From the NCBI GenBank assembly GCA_029844215.1, contig CM056728.1:56211789-56275788 (forward strand): a stretch of DNA of 64,000 bases, given 5' to 3'. The position numbers and the translations under genes were made by a program. Positions 49,861-61,296 of the stretch are shown here, in pieces; positions within the stretch are counted from its first letter, which is position 1; every line of letters begins with the position of its first letter. The stretch is from Przewalskia tangutica. Lineage: Eukaryota; Streptophyta; Magnoliopsida; Solanales; Solanaceae. The notes below the pieces were generated by a model. That model had not been told where the DNA came from, searched no databases, and was given only the letters and a program-made list of their open reading frames with translations.

Positions 49861-50226
49861 ATTTTCGCCCTACTTGGGCATGTGGAGGGTGACACGTGTC
49901 GCCCTCCCATTGGTCTAAAATATTTCGTTTTCCGAAATTTCCATAATTGGCCAAAATATCAGAAACCTCGTGGGCCCCACAAAAACGTAAAATTTCTCGG
50001 ATGGGCCCCACGTATCCAACTCTAAAAATAAAATTCCATAATTCCGATAAATTCTACAAATATCAAATTCGGGAACTCAATTCTTATTAACGAACAATTT
50101 TTCCTTCCCGAGGCTCGAAATAATTTTTCTGTAGGAAAAGCAATCCTTCTTTCGTTTCAATCTTAAGGTCGTATCTTCTCACGTACATTCTCTTAAACAC
50201 ATGTCCTGGAACTACGGGGTGTAATA
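49861..50226 (-). repeat. 3' LTR end of element 6
   Basis: A U3 fragment with GACACGTGTC (49891-49900). The terminus reads TATTACACCCC instead of TGTTACACCCC on the minus strand, which breaks the TG dinucleotide. Confidence 0.8.
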
Positions 50227-50265
50227 TTCTTCCCCCCTTAGAAACATTCGTCCCCGAATGTTCTT
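50227..50265 (-). other. Polypurine tract and palindrome, element 6
   Basis: Minus-strand CTAAGGGGGGAAGAA with AACATTCG/CGAATGTT arms. Confidence 0.78.
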
Positions 50266-50377
50266 TCGGAGTCCATTCTATTAGATACGATATAGTCTTC
50301 ATTTACTATACCCTTCATACAAAATATGCCACCGATGGCCACATAACAATACTTATACTAAAACGTCAACCTGAACT

Positions 50378-50545
50378 TCAAGTGTCGACGTCGGTTATCT
50401 GCATAAAGCTTTTGCTGACTCCGAGCTTACTAAAAATCTTTCCTGGATAAGCTTCGCCTTATCCACAGCCCGCTGAATCAAGTCTGGGCCAATTATCTGA
50501 ACCTCGCCTACGTGGAACCAACCAATCGGCGATTCTACACTTTCT
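50378..50545 (-). pseudogene. Integrase linker relic, element 6
   Basis: DNA parallel to 57175-57330 of element 7, containing the GGATAAGC...CCTTATCC segment (the KVKLIQ linker) and the start of the next upstream motif. About 170 bp, no open frame. Confidence 0.65.
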
Positions 50546-51420
50546 TACTGGTTGTATTCTTTCCGTACCTCCAACTTATACTAGCATACTTACATAACCT
50601 CCATACCGATTTTGGTCTTCAATCTTTGGAGTCACTCTATTAAACAATATAAGGCCATTTCCGGCTCTCACGATCTGGTTCCGGTGGAACGCGTCCACGA
50701 ACCCGTAAAACAATTAACTAGACTTGGGCCTTGCACCCTCGTGACCCTGTCACGTAGCGGAACTACTACCAACTGATCCCACTCCATTTCAGGCTATGGG
50801 GTGACCCGTAATAGGTCCCCAACCCGACATTTCGTCGCACTTAACTCTTACCCTTAGTCTGAATAAAATCTTATTGCCCGAGAAGGCCTTATATACCTAA
50901 GGTCTCGGCGGTTATCAATATTCTTAGGCTCGCATTTTCCATGCACCAAGCCTACCTTATCAGTCCCTTCGATAACGGGTAAAATAACTTCTCGTAATAC
51001 CATAACCATGTTGTCTTGATCACAACAACCATTACTTACTCCATACGGATCTCATCTGTACAATTCTCTTAAGCCTACCACGCAGGTTAATCTATTAACA
51101 TGGCACTCCGTTAGGTTCCTTAACACGACTTCTTAAGGGTTCACTACCCTATCAGACAACTCATCATTTCCCAATAATCTCAAAATAAAACATAAGACCT
51201 TAGCGAGAATTCATTAATTGTTTCATACCTTCCCGGTATCTATTTAGTCCTTACCAAATCCTGGTAATCTAAAATCATTCTAGGCAACACGCGTCTGACC
51301 CTCATACATAACTCCGTATAGTTGTATGTCAAAATACCAACTATACTACAATCAATACCAACCTGGATACGCAATCCACATAGCCCTTCCTGGGTCACTG
51401 CTGCCTTTCTCATAACTGCA
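50546..51420 (-). other. Unidentified shared block, element 6 copy
   Basis: Related to the blocks of elements 1 and 2. The minus strand reads VVVPLRDRV, GPSLVN and, in another frame, VRAGNGL. The cleanest copy of the three, but still broken. The last 180 bp (51240-51420) hold one unremarkable 61-codon frame. Confidence 0.45.
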
Positions 51421-51525
51421 ATCAACGTAACTCGTTAGGGAGAGACGACCCTAACAACACAGCTCTATCGCACGATCTCAGAGTGAGAAGAATGGAAACC
51501 AATCCTAAATGTCCTGCAGCCACTT

Positions 51526-51559
51526 GATTATAGATGTGGTGCACAACACACCGATAATC
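51526..51559 (-). other. Leader hairpin, element 6
   Basis: GATTATAGATGTG...CACACCGATAATC with GTGCAC in the loop, 47 nt downstream of the PBS in sense orientation. Confidence 0.55.
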
Positions 51560-51605
51560 AAGACTCTACTAGACACGGTCTGTAGACACTTTTCGAGGAC
51601 TAACT

Positions 51606-51617
51606 GCTCTGATACCA
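51606..51617 (-). other. Primer-binding site, intact (element 6)
   Basis: TGGTATCAGAGC on the minus strand, perfectly complementary to the 3' end of plant initiator Met-tRNA, 4 nt inside the LTR. The only undamaged PBS in the window. Confidence 0.9.
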
Positions 51618-51621
51618 CTTT

Positions 51622-53631
51622 TGTTACGACCCGACCCCGGTCCCGCGACTGGAGCCCTACCTGGGCACCCTTTACAGGTATACATCAGAGAATAGTAGCG
51701 GAACATACATACATCTCAAAAGAAATAAATATCAGGCTAGCCGATAAGGCCACCTTCCAAAAAATATACACGTAACCCAAAAAACAGTTACCTTTTTTTT
51801 TTCTTTACACAACCCAATCCACAAGATATGACTACAGACCTCTAAGAATTTTTTTGACATAACAATTGTGATGGGACAGGGCCCCGCCATACCCCTGAAT
51901 GTACATAAATCTACAACCTCAGGGAACTGTACCAAAAATACAAAGCCTCCGAAATAATGGAGCTTTCCAACCAGCTTAACAGTGATCCTAAGAATGAGGA
52001 TCAGTAAGCTATGTACCTCAATCTGCCGCATGAACGCAGCCCCCCGAAGGAGGTCAGTACGAAATATGTACCAAGTATGTGAAACTGAAAATACTGTAAT
52101 GAAATCATAATAGTCTATATAAAACAGGAGACATGTATGATAACCAAACTAAAGTACACAATATATAAGCAGTCATGTCAAGCCAGAGACGCATGCCCTC
52201 AAAGTCATTACTCACATATAACCATGGGTCTCACGCCCATAATATCAATCATGCCCGTGGAATTCCTTCCTCAGCCGTGATCCATGATATAACATAACAC
52301 CAATAAGTATACATGAACACCAGGTCCCACCTGTGTCATAAAAACTGTACGGGCCAAGTAGGAAAGCGAACCACCGTTCCGGCTGCATCATAAACCGGCG
52401 GGCAAGTACAGCCAACTACTGACAACAATGGCCGGGCAAGTACGAAATCCAACTACCAGATCCAGCCTGCCGTCACGAGATATGACCGGGGCAAGTGCGA
52501 AAGCTATCTACCAGAGTCTACCGTACCAAACTGTGCCATAAAACTGACAGGGGCAAGTACGAAAGCCAACTACCAGACCATCCTGCGTCAGCCACTGACC
52601 GAGGCAAGTACGGAAGCTAACTACCAGACCATCCTACGTCACTAAACCTCATGGAGAGCTAGTCCATGGAATAACAATATCCAACATGGTCGCATGCCCC
52701 AGAATCCCACATCGTATAAGCATGTCCATGGAGAAATAAAAACAATCCGGGAATCTAACCCGCCTCCTGGTCGCATGCCCTGGAATCCCACATCGTATAA
52801 GCATGTCCAAGGAGTAATAAAAATAATCCGGGAGTCTAACCCGCATCCTGGTCGCATGCCCCGGAATCCCACATCGTATAAGCATGTCCAAGGATCAATC
52901 ACAATGGAACCATACCCGTGGAAGCCTCCGTCACTGTCGGTACGTCCAAGTAAATTCACAACAAGACAGTCGGCCCTCCAACTAAGAGTCACGGCCGCGA
53001 AAACATATAATACTTGCACTCAAGGCTATCACAAGCAAGCATAGGCAAGTTCATAAAATCTTTAGACTTTCATTATCATACTAAAATGAATTTCATTTTA
53101 TAAACTCAAGGCACTTTTCGTTTCACATAAAAATCCGGAAATTTAACCCAAAGTACTACGTACTTCCATTCTTTTCAAAAGACTCCTTTTCATATAAAAC
53201 CCCAAGATACTAACACCCGTAGTATCAAGGCATGTCTACATTTCAAACAAGTCACTACATTTTTAGAAATACATTTCTAGGCTTCTAAATCAAGTGACCC
53301 TTACTTTAAAACTTCAAGAAATTGATACCTTTAAATCAAATTGCCCTTCTTTATTTCAAGTCATTTCTTTGTTTACATTACTAGAGCAAACCATTCTTTT
53401 AACCTTCCATAAAGTTGTTATAACCAACTTCCCATAAAGCCGTTATACTAACTTTATGCTTTAGAAACTAAGACATCTTTAACCTTTCATAAAGTCGTCA
53501 TAACTAACTTCCCATAAAGCCGTTATAACTCTTTATGTCTTAGACAAATTCATTCTTTTTATAACCAAGAGACTTATACTTTCAAATCAAGTTACAAAGC
53601 TTTCAAAATACTTCAAGTCTCTTAACTTTAA
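51622..53631 (-). repeat. 5' LTR of element 6, left segment
   Basis: Starts TGTTACGACC. It carries a UUCG hairpin (52040-52052), GGGGCAAGTACGA units (52340-52650), three 81-bp units and two CATAAAGT palindromes (53405-53540). Cut by element 7 after TTTAA at 53627-53631. Confidence 0.88.
52687..52895 (-). repeat. Three 81-bp tandem units in LTR 6
   Basis: Units starting near 52689, 52770 and 52851 contain GTCGCATGCCC and CATCGTATAAGCATGTCC. The period is a multiple of three, which explains open frames of 116-125 codons on both strands (52642-53044). Confidence 0.9.
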
Positions 53632-56543
53632 TGTCACGACCCGACCCCGGGCCCGCGACTGGTGCCCTACCTGGGCACCCCTTACAGGTATACATCATAG
53701 AATAGCAGCGGAACATACAAAATTTATAATAACCAAATAGACAGTAAAATATCAACAGGCTAGCCGATAAGGCCACCTTCCGTAAAATATACGAAACCCA
53801 AAAAAATAAAAACAGTTACATTTTTGTTCTTACAACCCAATCCACAAGATATGACTACAGACCTCTAAGAATAACAACTGTGACGGGACAGGGCCCCGTC
53901 ATACCCCTGAATGTACATCTATCTACAACATCAGGGAAACCATACCAAAAAACAAAGCCTCCGGAGAAATGGAGCTTCTGACACCTGATCAGTGATCCTA
54001 AGAGTGAGGATCCACCACCTGCTTACCCTACTGCGGCGTGAGCATCCCCAAAGAAAATTCGATCAACAGATGTACCAAGTATGCAAAGCTGAAAGTACTG
54101 AATGAAATCATAAAGTCTAAACATAAAGCTGGAGACATGTATGATAACTCAAATAACAGTACATTGTGCCTTACTAACAATGAGAGTAAACAAGTGTATA
54201 CTTTACTGCAAAAAAATAGGAGGCTCATGATCAAAGTAGGGCCACTCGCCCGTAGTATCATTAAGCAATCCTACTCCTGGGACTATTTCACCCGCATAGG
54301 TCCTGCGGACCCGCAATGAGGTCATCCGCCTCGCATGGGACTATTTCATCCGCATAGCACTATTTCACCCGCATGGACCCGGTGGGCCCGCAATGAGTAC
54401 AAACGCCGCACTCGCATCTTGGGTAGCAAATCCATGGAATAAGTAGTAACCCGGGGGTTTACACCGCAAGAATAACATAACCTAGCGCAACCAGCTATCA
54501 TACATAACATAAGCACTACCGGCTTATCATACATAACATAAGCACCACCGACTTATCATACATAATATAAGCAAGTTAAGAAATCCCCTAACTTCTTATT
54601 AGCCTTATTAATATACACTCTCATATTAGTTTACTTAAGGCACTAACATGTCATTATAAAATCCGGGAATTTAACCCAAAGTACTATGTACTTCTATTCT
54701 TTTAAAATGACTTTTTTCCATATAAAACCCCAAGATACTAATAATTGTAGTATCAAGTCATTTATCTTTATTTACATCACATGAGTAAATCATTATTTTA
54801 ACCTTATATAAAGTTATTATAACCAACTTCCCATAAAACCGTTATACTAACTTTATGCTTTAGACACTTACATTCTTTTTATAACCAAGAGACTTATACT
54901 TTCAAAAACCAAGTATCATATGCTTTCAAAATACTTCAAGTCTCTTAACTTTAGAAACTAAGATATCTTTAGCCTGTAAAACCAGTGAGTTAATTCTCTA
55001 ACTCACCCAACTTGGATATTCTTAAAACAAGTCAAGGATATCAAATGAAACTAAATTCATTTAAATATCGTACGTCTACCGTACTATACATTTACAACTA
55101 CTCATGCTCAAGAGATAAGAAAGTTCTACATACCTATTCGGTTCAATCCACTTGCTAAGTTCAATATGCCGTACGTAGTATGTCAACCTATAATGACCAT
55201 AATACGTCTATCAACTTCTAGTTTCAAACGTAGAATATTCTAAGTGTAAAGTCACTTATTCTACAAAAAATTGGACAGCACTTCTTTTGTTTCTATACAC
55301 TTTTCCACCTTTTTCAAGGCCCGAATTCAATAACCAAACATGCCACATTTAAGGCTCAACACATTAACCAATCAAAGGGGATTATACGCCTTACAGGACG
55401 TATAAAATTTTGCCCCACAATTCATATAAAACGGTCCAATATTAAAGGTCATTTTTCGACTACAAAGTACAACCACAATAAATCTTTTCCAATTCCTTTT
55501 CAATCCATAATGTCTTTCTCGCATGTTATATAGTCGCAACCAATTTCGACAACTATAATCTCTCATATAGATAACATGCGACAATTATAACTATCGATTC
55601 ATTTGTATTGTAATTCCAATGGCTAATAAGCCCGTGTTCGGATTTAGGCTCCCAATACTCTATAACACTTATCAACTATTACATGTATCATAGTTTATTT
55701 CCAAGAGGAGAGGGAATTTTACCTTGAGGATTTCGCCCACTATAGCTCTTTTTCCGCAACTCCTTTTCTCGTCAAAAACATCCACACGACCTTTCTACAA
55801 GTGTATCAACACTTTATCTTCTTTTCGTCTCTCCAACAATTTCACTAGACTTAGGTTCTCTTTGAATTTTTAGAGAGAAGGGGAGAGGAATTCTTTAGGG
55901 TGAACCTTTGCAAAATGACCAAGTCTTCAAGACTTGTTCATAATATAAGACCTTCTCTTGGTCAAAAAGATGGGAGGGACACTTGTCACCCTCCCATAGG
56001 CCTTTACACAAATATCTTCTGATTTTCCCCCCTTTTTCGCGAAAAATCCCGCCTCGGCGCCGCGGCCCTGCAGCCAGCGCTGCGGCGCTGCAACTTCAGA
56101 AAGTTTCACGATTTACGGTGCCACGGCCCTACAGACGGCGCCGTGGCGCTGTGACGCCTGACTGGAATATTTTTTTCCTCACTTCTGCCCACTGAACTTC
56201 TAACGTCCATACCTCTCTGCTCTGATGTCCTATCGACGAGCGGTTTGTTGCGTTGGAAACTAGACTCAACGAACTTCATACTAGGCTTTTTTTAAACACC
56301 TAAAAACTCTTAATAAACTGGGATATATCTAGGCTTACAATAGGATAGATCTTCGAAATCTTACTTTTTAACAGAAAGGGATTACCCTGTTCTAAGTTTA
56401 TAGTAACTCTTCTTGGGCTTACCCTTGATCTCCGGCCAGTTCGTCGATAGCACTCCAAAGTTGACTCAAAATCTGACTAAAACATTTGCCAACTTATCTT
56501 TCCAAATTCAAATCTTATTCTCTTGAAATTACGGGGCGTAACA
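53632..56543 (-). repeat. 3' LTR of element 7, chimeric U3
   Basis: TGTCACGACC to GGGGCGTAACA, 2912 bp. From 53632 to about 55680 it parallels LTRs 4 and 6. From about 55690 the U3 is unrelated, with a GC-rich inverted-repeat stretch (56045-56160) and no G-box. GACACTTGTC at about 55978 is the nearest motif. Confidence 0.88.
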
Positions 56544-56592
56544 TTCTTCCCCCCCCCCCCCTTAGAAACATTCGTCCCCGAATGTTCTTTCG
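56544..56592 (-). other. Polypurine tract and palindrome, element 7
   Basis: The minus strand has a G-run of a dozen or more bases (length uncertain, homopolymer) ending in GAAGAA, with the usual palindrome beside it. Confidence 0.8.
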
Positions 56593-56697
56593 GAGTCAAA
56601 CTTATAATTAGCGACATAGTTTCCTTTCACAACCCCGACATACCAAAAATGCCACACGTGGCCACATAATAGCATTTAAGCAAAAAAAATACTTCAA

Positions 56698-57285
56698 TTA
56701 AAACTTGACAAGTAAGGGAAATGAATTACCTGAAGGTATAGAGAATAAGTGAGGATACTTCCTCAACATGTCCTCCTCCGCTTCCCAAGTCATCTCCTCC
56801 CTATTTTCATTCCGCCACAAGACTTTGATGGAAGCTACATCCTTGGTCCGCAGTCGCCTGACCTGGCGATCGAGTATTGCTATGGGACTCTCCTCATACG
56901 ATAACCCCTCTGTCACCTGGAAATCGCTAGCTGAGAAAACTCTTGATGGATCTCCGATACACTTCCGCAACATAGAAACATGGAAGACCGGATGTACCGC
57001 CTCTAAATCTGATGGCATCTCCAACTCATAGGCAACCTTGTCTACTCTACGGATGATCTGGTAAGGCCCAATGTACCTTGGGCTAAGTTTCCCCTTCTTT
57101 CCGAACCTCAACACACCCTTCATGGGTGATACCTTCAAGAAGACCCAATCGTCTACCTGAAACTCCAAATGTCGACGCCGATTATCTGCATAAGATTTCT
57201 GTCGACTCTGAGCTGCTAGAAGTCTCTCCTGGATAAGCTTCACCTTATCCACAGCCTGCTGAATTAAGTCTGGGCCAACTTATTG
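56698..57285 (-). pseudogene. Integrase GPY region and chromodomain, element 7
   Basis: An open frame of 184 codons: MDKVKLIQERLLAAQSRQKS, FGKKGKLSPRYIGPYQIIRR, VHPVFHVSMLRKCIGD, then the chromodomain SYEESPIAILDRQ...VLWRNENREEMTWEAEEDML to a stop at 56698. This is the natural C-terminus of pol. Upstream an in-frame TAA (near 57283) follows FDVGEVQ-like codons. Confidence 0.88.
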
Positions 57286-57717
57286 AACTTCGCCCACGTC
57301 GAACCAACCAATCGGTGACCTACACTTCCGCCCATACAAAGCCTCATATGGCGCCATCTGAATGTTAGAATGGTAGCGGTTGTTATAAGAAAACTCTACA
57401 AGAGGCAAATGATCCTCCCAGCTACCCCTGAAATCAATAACACGGGCCGCGGATATCCTCGAGTGTATGCGGATGATGCGTTACGCTGCGTCGGTCACGA
57501 GAATGAAACGCGATCGAGACTTACCTGCGTCCCTAACTCCTTCTGGAAAGACCTCCAGAAATTAGTCAGAACCGGGCTCCTCATGCGATATAATCGATAT
57601 AGGAACTCCGTGCAGTCTCACAATCTCCCTGATATACAATCTAGCATAATCCTCAGCCGAATACGTAGACCTGACTGGAAGAAAGTGGGCTGATTTCGTC
57701 AGTCTGTCTACAATAAC
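57286..57717 (-). pseudogene. Integrase core, scrambled patch, element 7
   Basis: The minus strand reads RLTKSAHFLPVRSTYSAEDY and LHGVPISIIS down to about 57595, then collapses where the second D and the E of the triad should be. Against 24980-25190 the damage is at CTG/CAG words, for example TGTACTGAGAC against GCGATCGAGAC. The flanks are clean. Confidence 0.75.
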
Positions 57718-58938
57718 CTAGATGGAATCACATTTCCTCTGAGTACGAGGTAACTCTGTAACAAAATTCATGTTGATCACCTCCCACTTCCATGTCGGAA
57801 TATCAATCGCCTGCAATAGCCCGCCGGGCTTCTGGTACTCAACTTTGACCTGCTGACAATTAGGACACTGAGCAACAAACCCTGCCACGTCCATCTTCAG
57901 GCCATCCCACCAATACATACATCTGAGGTCATGGTACAACTTAGTTGACCCCGGATGAATAGAGTAACGAGCATTGTGTGCCTCCCCCAGAATCTGCTGA
58001 CGAAGTCCTGCAACATCGGAAACACACAATCTACCCTCGAATCTTAGCACCCCATCAGGCGCTACCTCAAACAAACTTTTCTCCTCTCGGAGAGCCGTAT
58101 CTCGATACCGTATCTTAACTGGATCATCATACTGTCGCCTCTTCACTTCCTCAACGATGGAAGACTGGGCAACCTCACGAACCCGTATCCCACTATTGTC
58201 GGTATCGACCAACCGAACCCCAAGGCTCGCTAGCTGATGGATCTGACGGACCATGTCCTGTCTATCAGGCTGCACCTCTAACAGACTCCCCATCGATCTA
58301 CGACTCAAAGCATCTGCAACCACGTTGGCTTTTCCCGGATGGTATAGGATATCAACATCATAATCCTTTAGCAATTCCAACCACCGTCGCTGCCGCAAGT
58401 TCAGCACTCTTTGCCTTAAGATGTACTGGAGGCTTTTGTGGTCTGTATAAATATCCACATAAACCCCATATAAATAATGTCTCCAAATCTTCAAGGCATG
58501 AATAACTGCGGCCAACTCTAAGTCGTGAGTAGGGTAATTCCTATCATGCTTCCGTAGCTGCCGGGAAGCATAGGCTATTACCTTACTGTGCTGCATCAAT
58601 ACGCACCCTAGCCCGATACCCGAGGCATCACAATAAATCACGTAGCCCTCTAACCCCTCGGGAAGAGTAAGAACTGTAGTCATCGTCAACTTGTCCTTCA
58701 GTAACTGGAAGCCCTTCTCAAGCTTCGCCCACCGGAACTTAGCCGCTACGAGTCGGCTAGTCAGCGTCGGCGATATCGAAGCAAACTGCTCCACAAACCT
58801 ACGATAATAACCTGCCAGCCCTAAGAAATTGCGCACCTCCGTCGGAGTAATAGGTCTCGGCCAAGACTTGACTGCCTCAATCTTTGCCGTATCAACCTGA
58901 ACATCGTCAGCCCCAAGAATGCCACTGAGGCCAACCAA
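57718..58938 (-). pseudogene. RNase H and integrase N-terminal part, element 7
   Basis: A 406-codon frame: VDTAKIEAVKSWPRPITPTE, RNFLGLAGYYRRFVEQF, RNase H with VIYCDASGIGLGCVLMQHS, HDLELAAVIHALKIWRHYL, YTDHKSLQYI and VVADALSRRS, then the zinc finger HPGSTKLYHDLR...CPNCQQVK and INMNFVTELPRTQRK. It ends at TAG (57718-57720) where a Trp codon (SIWVIVD) is expected. The first catalytic D is N. Confidence 0.92.
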
Positions 58939-59441
58939 AACTCACACTTGGAGAACTTGGCGAACAACTGTCGGCTCCGGAGGACCCCAAGTACCGTCCT
59001 CAAGTGATCTGCATGCTCCTGCTCTGTGCGCGAATAGACCAGGATGTCATCGATGAATACTATAACAAACGTATCCAAAAATGGCTTGAACACCCGGTTC
59101 ATCAAATCCATAAATATCGCTGGAGCGTTGGTCAAACCGAAAGACATCACCCTGAACTCATAGTGCCCATACCAGGTCCTGAATGCAGTCTTTGGGATAT
59201 CTGTCTCTCTAACTCGCACCTGATGATAACCAGACCGCAAGTCAATCTTGGAGAAACACCTCGCACCCTGCAACTGGTCAAACAAATCATCAATCCTGGG
59301 GAGGGGGTATCTATTCTTGATGGTCACCTTATTCAGCTGCCTGTAATCAACACACATACGCAGCGTCCCATCCTTCTTCTTTACAAACAAAACCGGCGCT
59401 CCCCAGGGAGAAATACTAGGCCTAATAAAGCCTTTTTCCAA
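58821..59441 (-). pseudogene. Reverse transcriptase, element 7
   Basis: A 206-codon frame: EKGFIRPSISPWGAPVLFVK, RMCVDYRQLNKVTIKNRYPL, KIDLRSGYHQVRVRETDI, VMSFGLTNAPAIFMDLMNRV and VIVFIDDILVYS (catalytic box). A small deletion near 58920 shifts it out of the next frame. TAG at 59442-59444 separates it from the upstream frame. Confidence 0.92.
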
Positions 59442-60236
59442 CTAATCTTTCAGCTGGTCCTTCAACTCAGCAGGTGCCATTCTGTACGGTGGAATAGATA
59501 AAGGCTGAGTGTCTGGCAACACATCAATACAAAACTCAATCTCCCTTTCTGGAGGAATACCTGGGAGATCATCTGGGAATACATCCGAAAACTCTCTAAC
59601 CACGGATCGATCAAGAATCGGCACCTTAGCCTCTGTATCGAATACCCGAACCAGATGATAGATGTACCCTTTATGTACCATCTTCCTAGCCTTGAGGTAA
59701 GAACTAAACTTATCCCTTGGCGACGCTGTATTGCCCTTCCACTCGATAACTGGCTCACCAGGAAACTGGAATCGGACCAACCTGTCTCTACAGTCAACGT
59801 TGGCATAACAAGAAGCTAACCAGTCCATACCCATAATGACGTCAAAATATGTCATCTCCAACTCTATCAAGTCTGCTAGGGTCTGACGACTTTATATAAA
59901 CACTGGGCAATCTTTGTACACCCGCTCAACTAACACCGAATCACCCACTGGCGTAGCTACCTCAAAAGGCTCTATTGACACCGGCTCTATCCCTATTCTA
60001 CCAACAATAAGAGGGGACACATAGGACAAGGTAGAACCTGGATCTATCAAAGCATAAATGTCACAAAGATGAAATCGTGAATGTACACTGGCGACATCCG
60101 GGGAAGCCTCCTGATCTTGTCGGCTGGCTAAGGAATATATGCGGTTTTGTGGACCGCTAGAACTAGGACCTCCACCACGACCTCTGCCGCGGCCTGTCGG
60201 TCCGTGAACACCCTGCCCTCCGGGGCGCGTAACCAC
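59442..60236 (-). pseudogene. Protease region, element 7
   Basis: YALIDPGSTLSYVSPLIVGR (active site) is in frame 59892-60236. IMGMDWLASCYANVDCRDR continues to PPYRMAPAELKDQLKD in frame 59442-59870, which leads directly into RT apart from one TAG. Confidence 0.88.
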
Positions 60237-61296
60237 AGAAGAAGAAGACCCAGAAACTCACCATGTCGGCTGAACCAAAACTCATGCTGCCTCTGGTTGG
60301 ACAATCTATCTTCAAATGGCCCTGCTGGCCGCAAGAGTAACAAGCTCCTGGAGAAATACGGCACTCCCCACGATGAGACCTACCACATCGACCACATCGA
60401 GGTAAGGGTAGCCTCATCTGACTGGAACCCCGGTTGCCCTGGGAACCCGAAGCCCTGACTTGCTCCTGAATAACCCGACCGATCAAACCTCCTGCCAGAA
60501 AACTGAGAAGGAGCACTCTGTGCCGGCTGAAATGTGTACCTAGCCTGCTGTTTGGGCTGTCCGCCTCGAAAATTTCCCTGAAACCCTGTTGTCCTGGCCC
60601 TCTTGGGCTGGCCTAGGTCTGGCTGATCCTCTCTCTCTCTGTCTTCTATCCCCTGTGCATAAGCCTGCATCCTGGCAATATCCATACCTGGCTGAAGAGC
60701 CACTCCCAGGCATGCAGTAATCATATAACGGTCTAGTCCCATCACATAGCGGTGAACTCTGTCCGCCACAATAGTGGTCGCATACCTGGCCAATGAATCA
60801 AACTCCAGGGTGTACTATGTGATGGTCCTCCCATTTTGTCTCAATGTCAAGAACCTATCCACGCGGGCTCTTCTCACCTCAGGAGGCAAAAAGTGATCTA
60901 GGAAGGCCTCTGTGAACTCATCCCAAACAGCTGGAAGTGCACCCACACCTCTAGACAACTCTCATGACTCAAACCAGTTCAACGCAATATCGCATAACCG
61001 GTAAGAGGCTAACACAACTGACTCTGTCTCCGAGGCCCTAAGCACTTGCATAGTCCGCTGTATCTGCCGAATAAACTTGGGGATCCTCTTCAGATCTCGA
61101 ACCATAGAACTCAGGTGGATTGCAACCCAGAAAATCCCGAATCCTCAAGTTGTCGGCTCTAGGGTTAGCTACCTGCTCCTGTCGGCGCTGCCCTGCCACT
61201 ATGCTAGTCAATAACCTGATCTGCTCTCCGTAATCTCTATACTCTGCATCTGGCTGCGGAACTGGAGGCTCAGGTATCGGAACCTCTGGAGCTACG
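60163..61296 (-). pseudogene. gag, element 7 (N-terminus cut by element 8)
   Basis: Frame 60380-60793 has DRVHRYVMGLDRYM, QPGMDIARMQAYAQG and QPKRARTTGFQGNFRGG. Frame 60163-60516 has CGRCGRSH and the CCHC knuckle CYSCGQQGHLKIDC. Upstream (60794-61296) the capsid region is present with an in-frame TAG. The start codon lies beyond element 8. Confidence 0.88.

Larger units (their letters stand above)
49861..53631 (-). mobile_element. Element 6: short Ty3/gypsy derivative, host of the nest
   Basis: A 3' LTR remnant (49861-50226), polypurine tract, 1.4-kb internal region, intact PBS and the first 2 kb of a 5' LTR (51622-53631) cut by element 7. Neither gag nor RT is visible. The outer parts of both LTRs lie beyond the window. 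Confidence 0.8.
53632..61296 (-). mobile_element. Element 7: Tekay-type Ty3/gypsy element, right end outside window
   Basis: 3' LTR (53632-56543), polypurine tract, then minus-strand pol and gag up to 61296, where element 8 breaks in. It is the best-preserved coding copy of the window. Only local lesions separate gag, protease, RT-RNase H-integrase and chromodomain. Confidence 0.9.

Noticed and set aside
52642..53044. Repeat-peptide frames of 116-125 codons
   Set aside because: Same effect from three 81-bp units inside an LTR.
56045..56160. GC-rich inverted repeats as a structural RNA gene
   Set aside because: They lie in the U3 of element 7; no Pol III boxes or known RNA fold seen. Better described as part of a swapped U3.
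59004..59501. 165-codon plus-strand frame (also 26615-27073)
   Set aside because: Antisense of RT; it appears in both copies because RT is conserved, not because it codes.
60147..60458. 103-codon plus-strand frame
   Set aside because: Antisense of the gag zinc-knuckle and protease junction of element 7.
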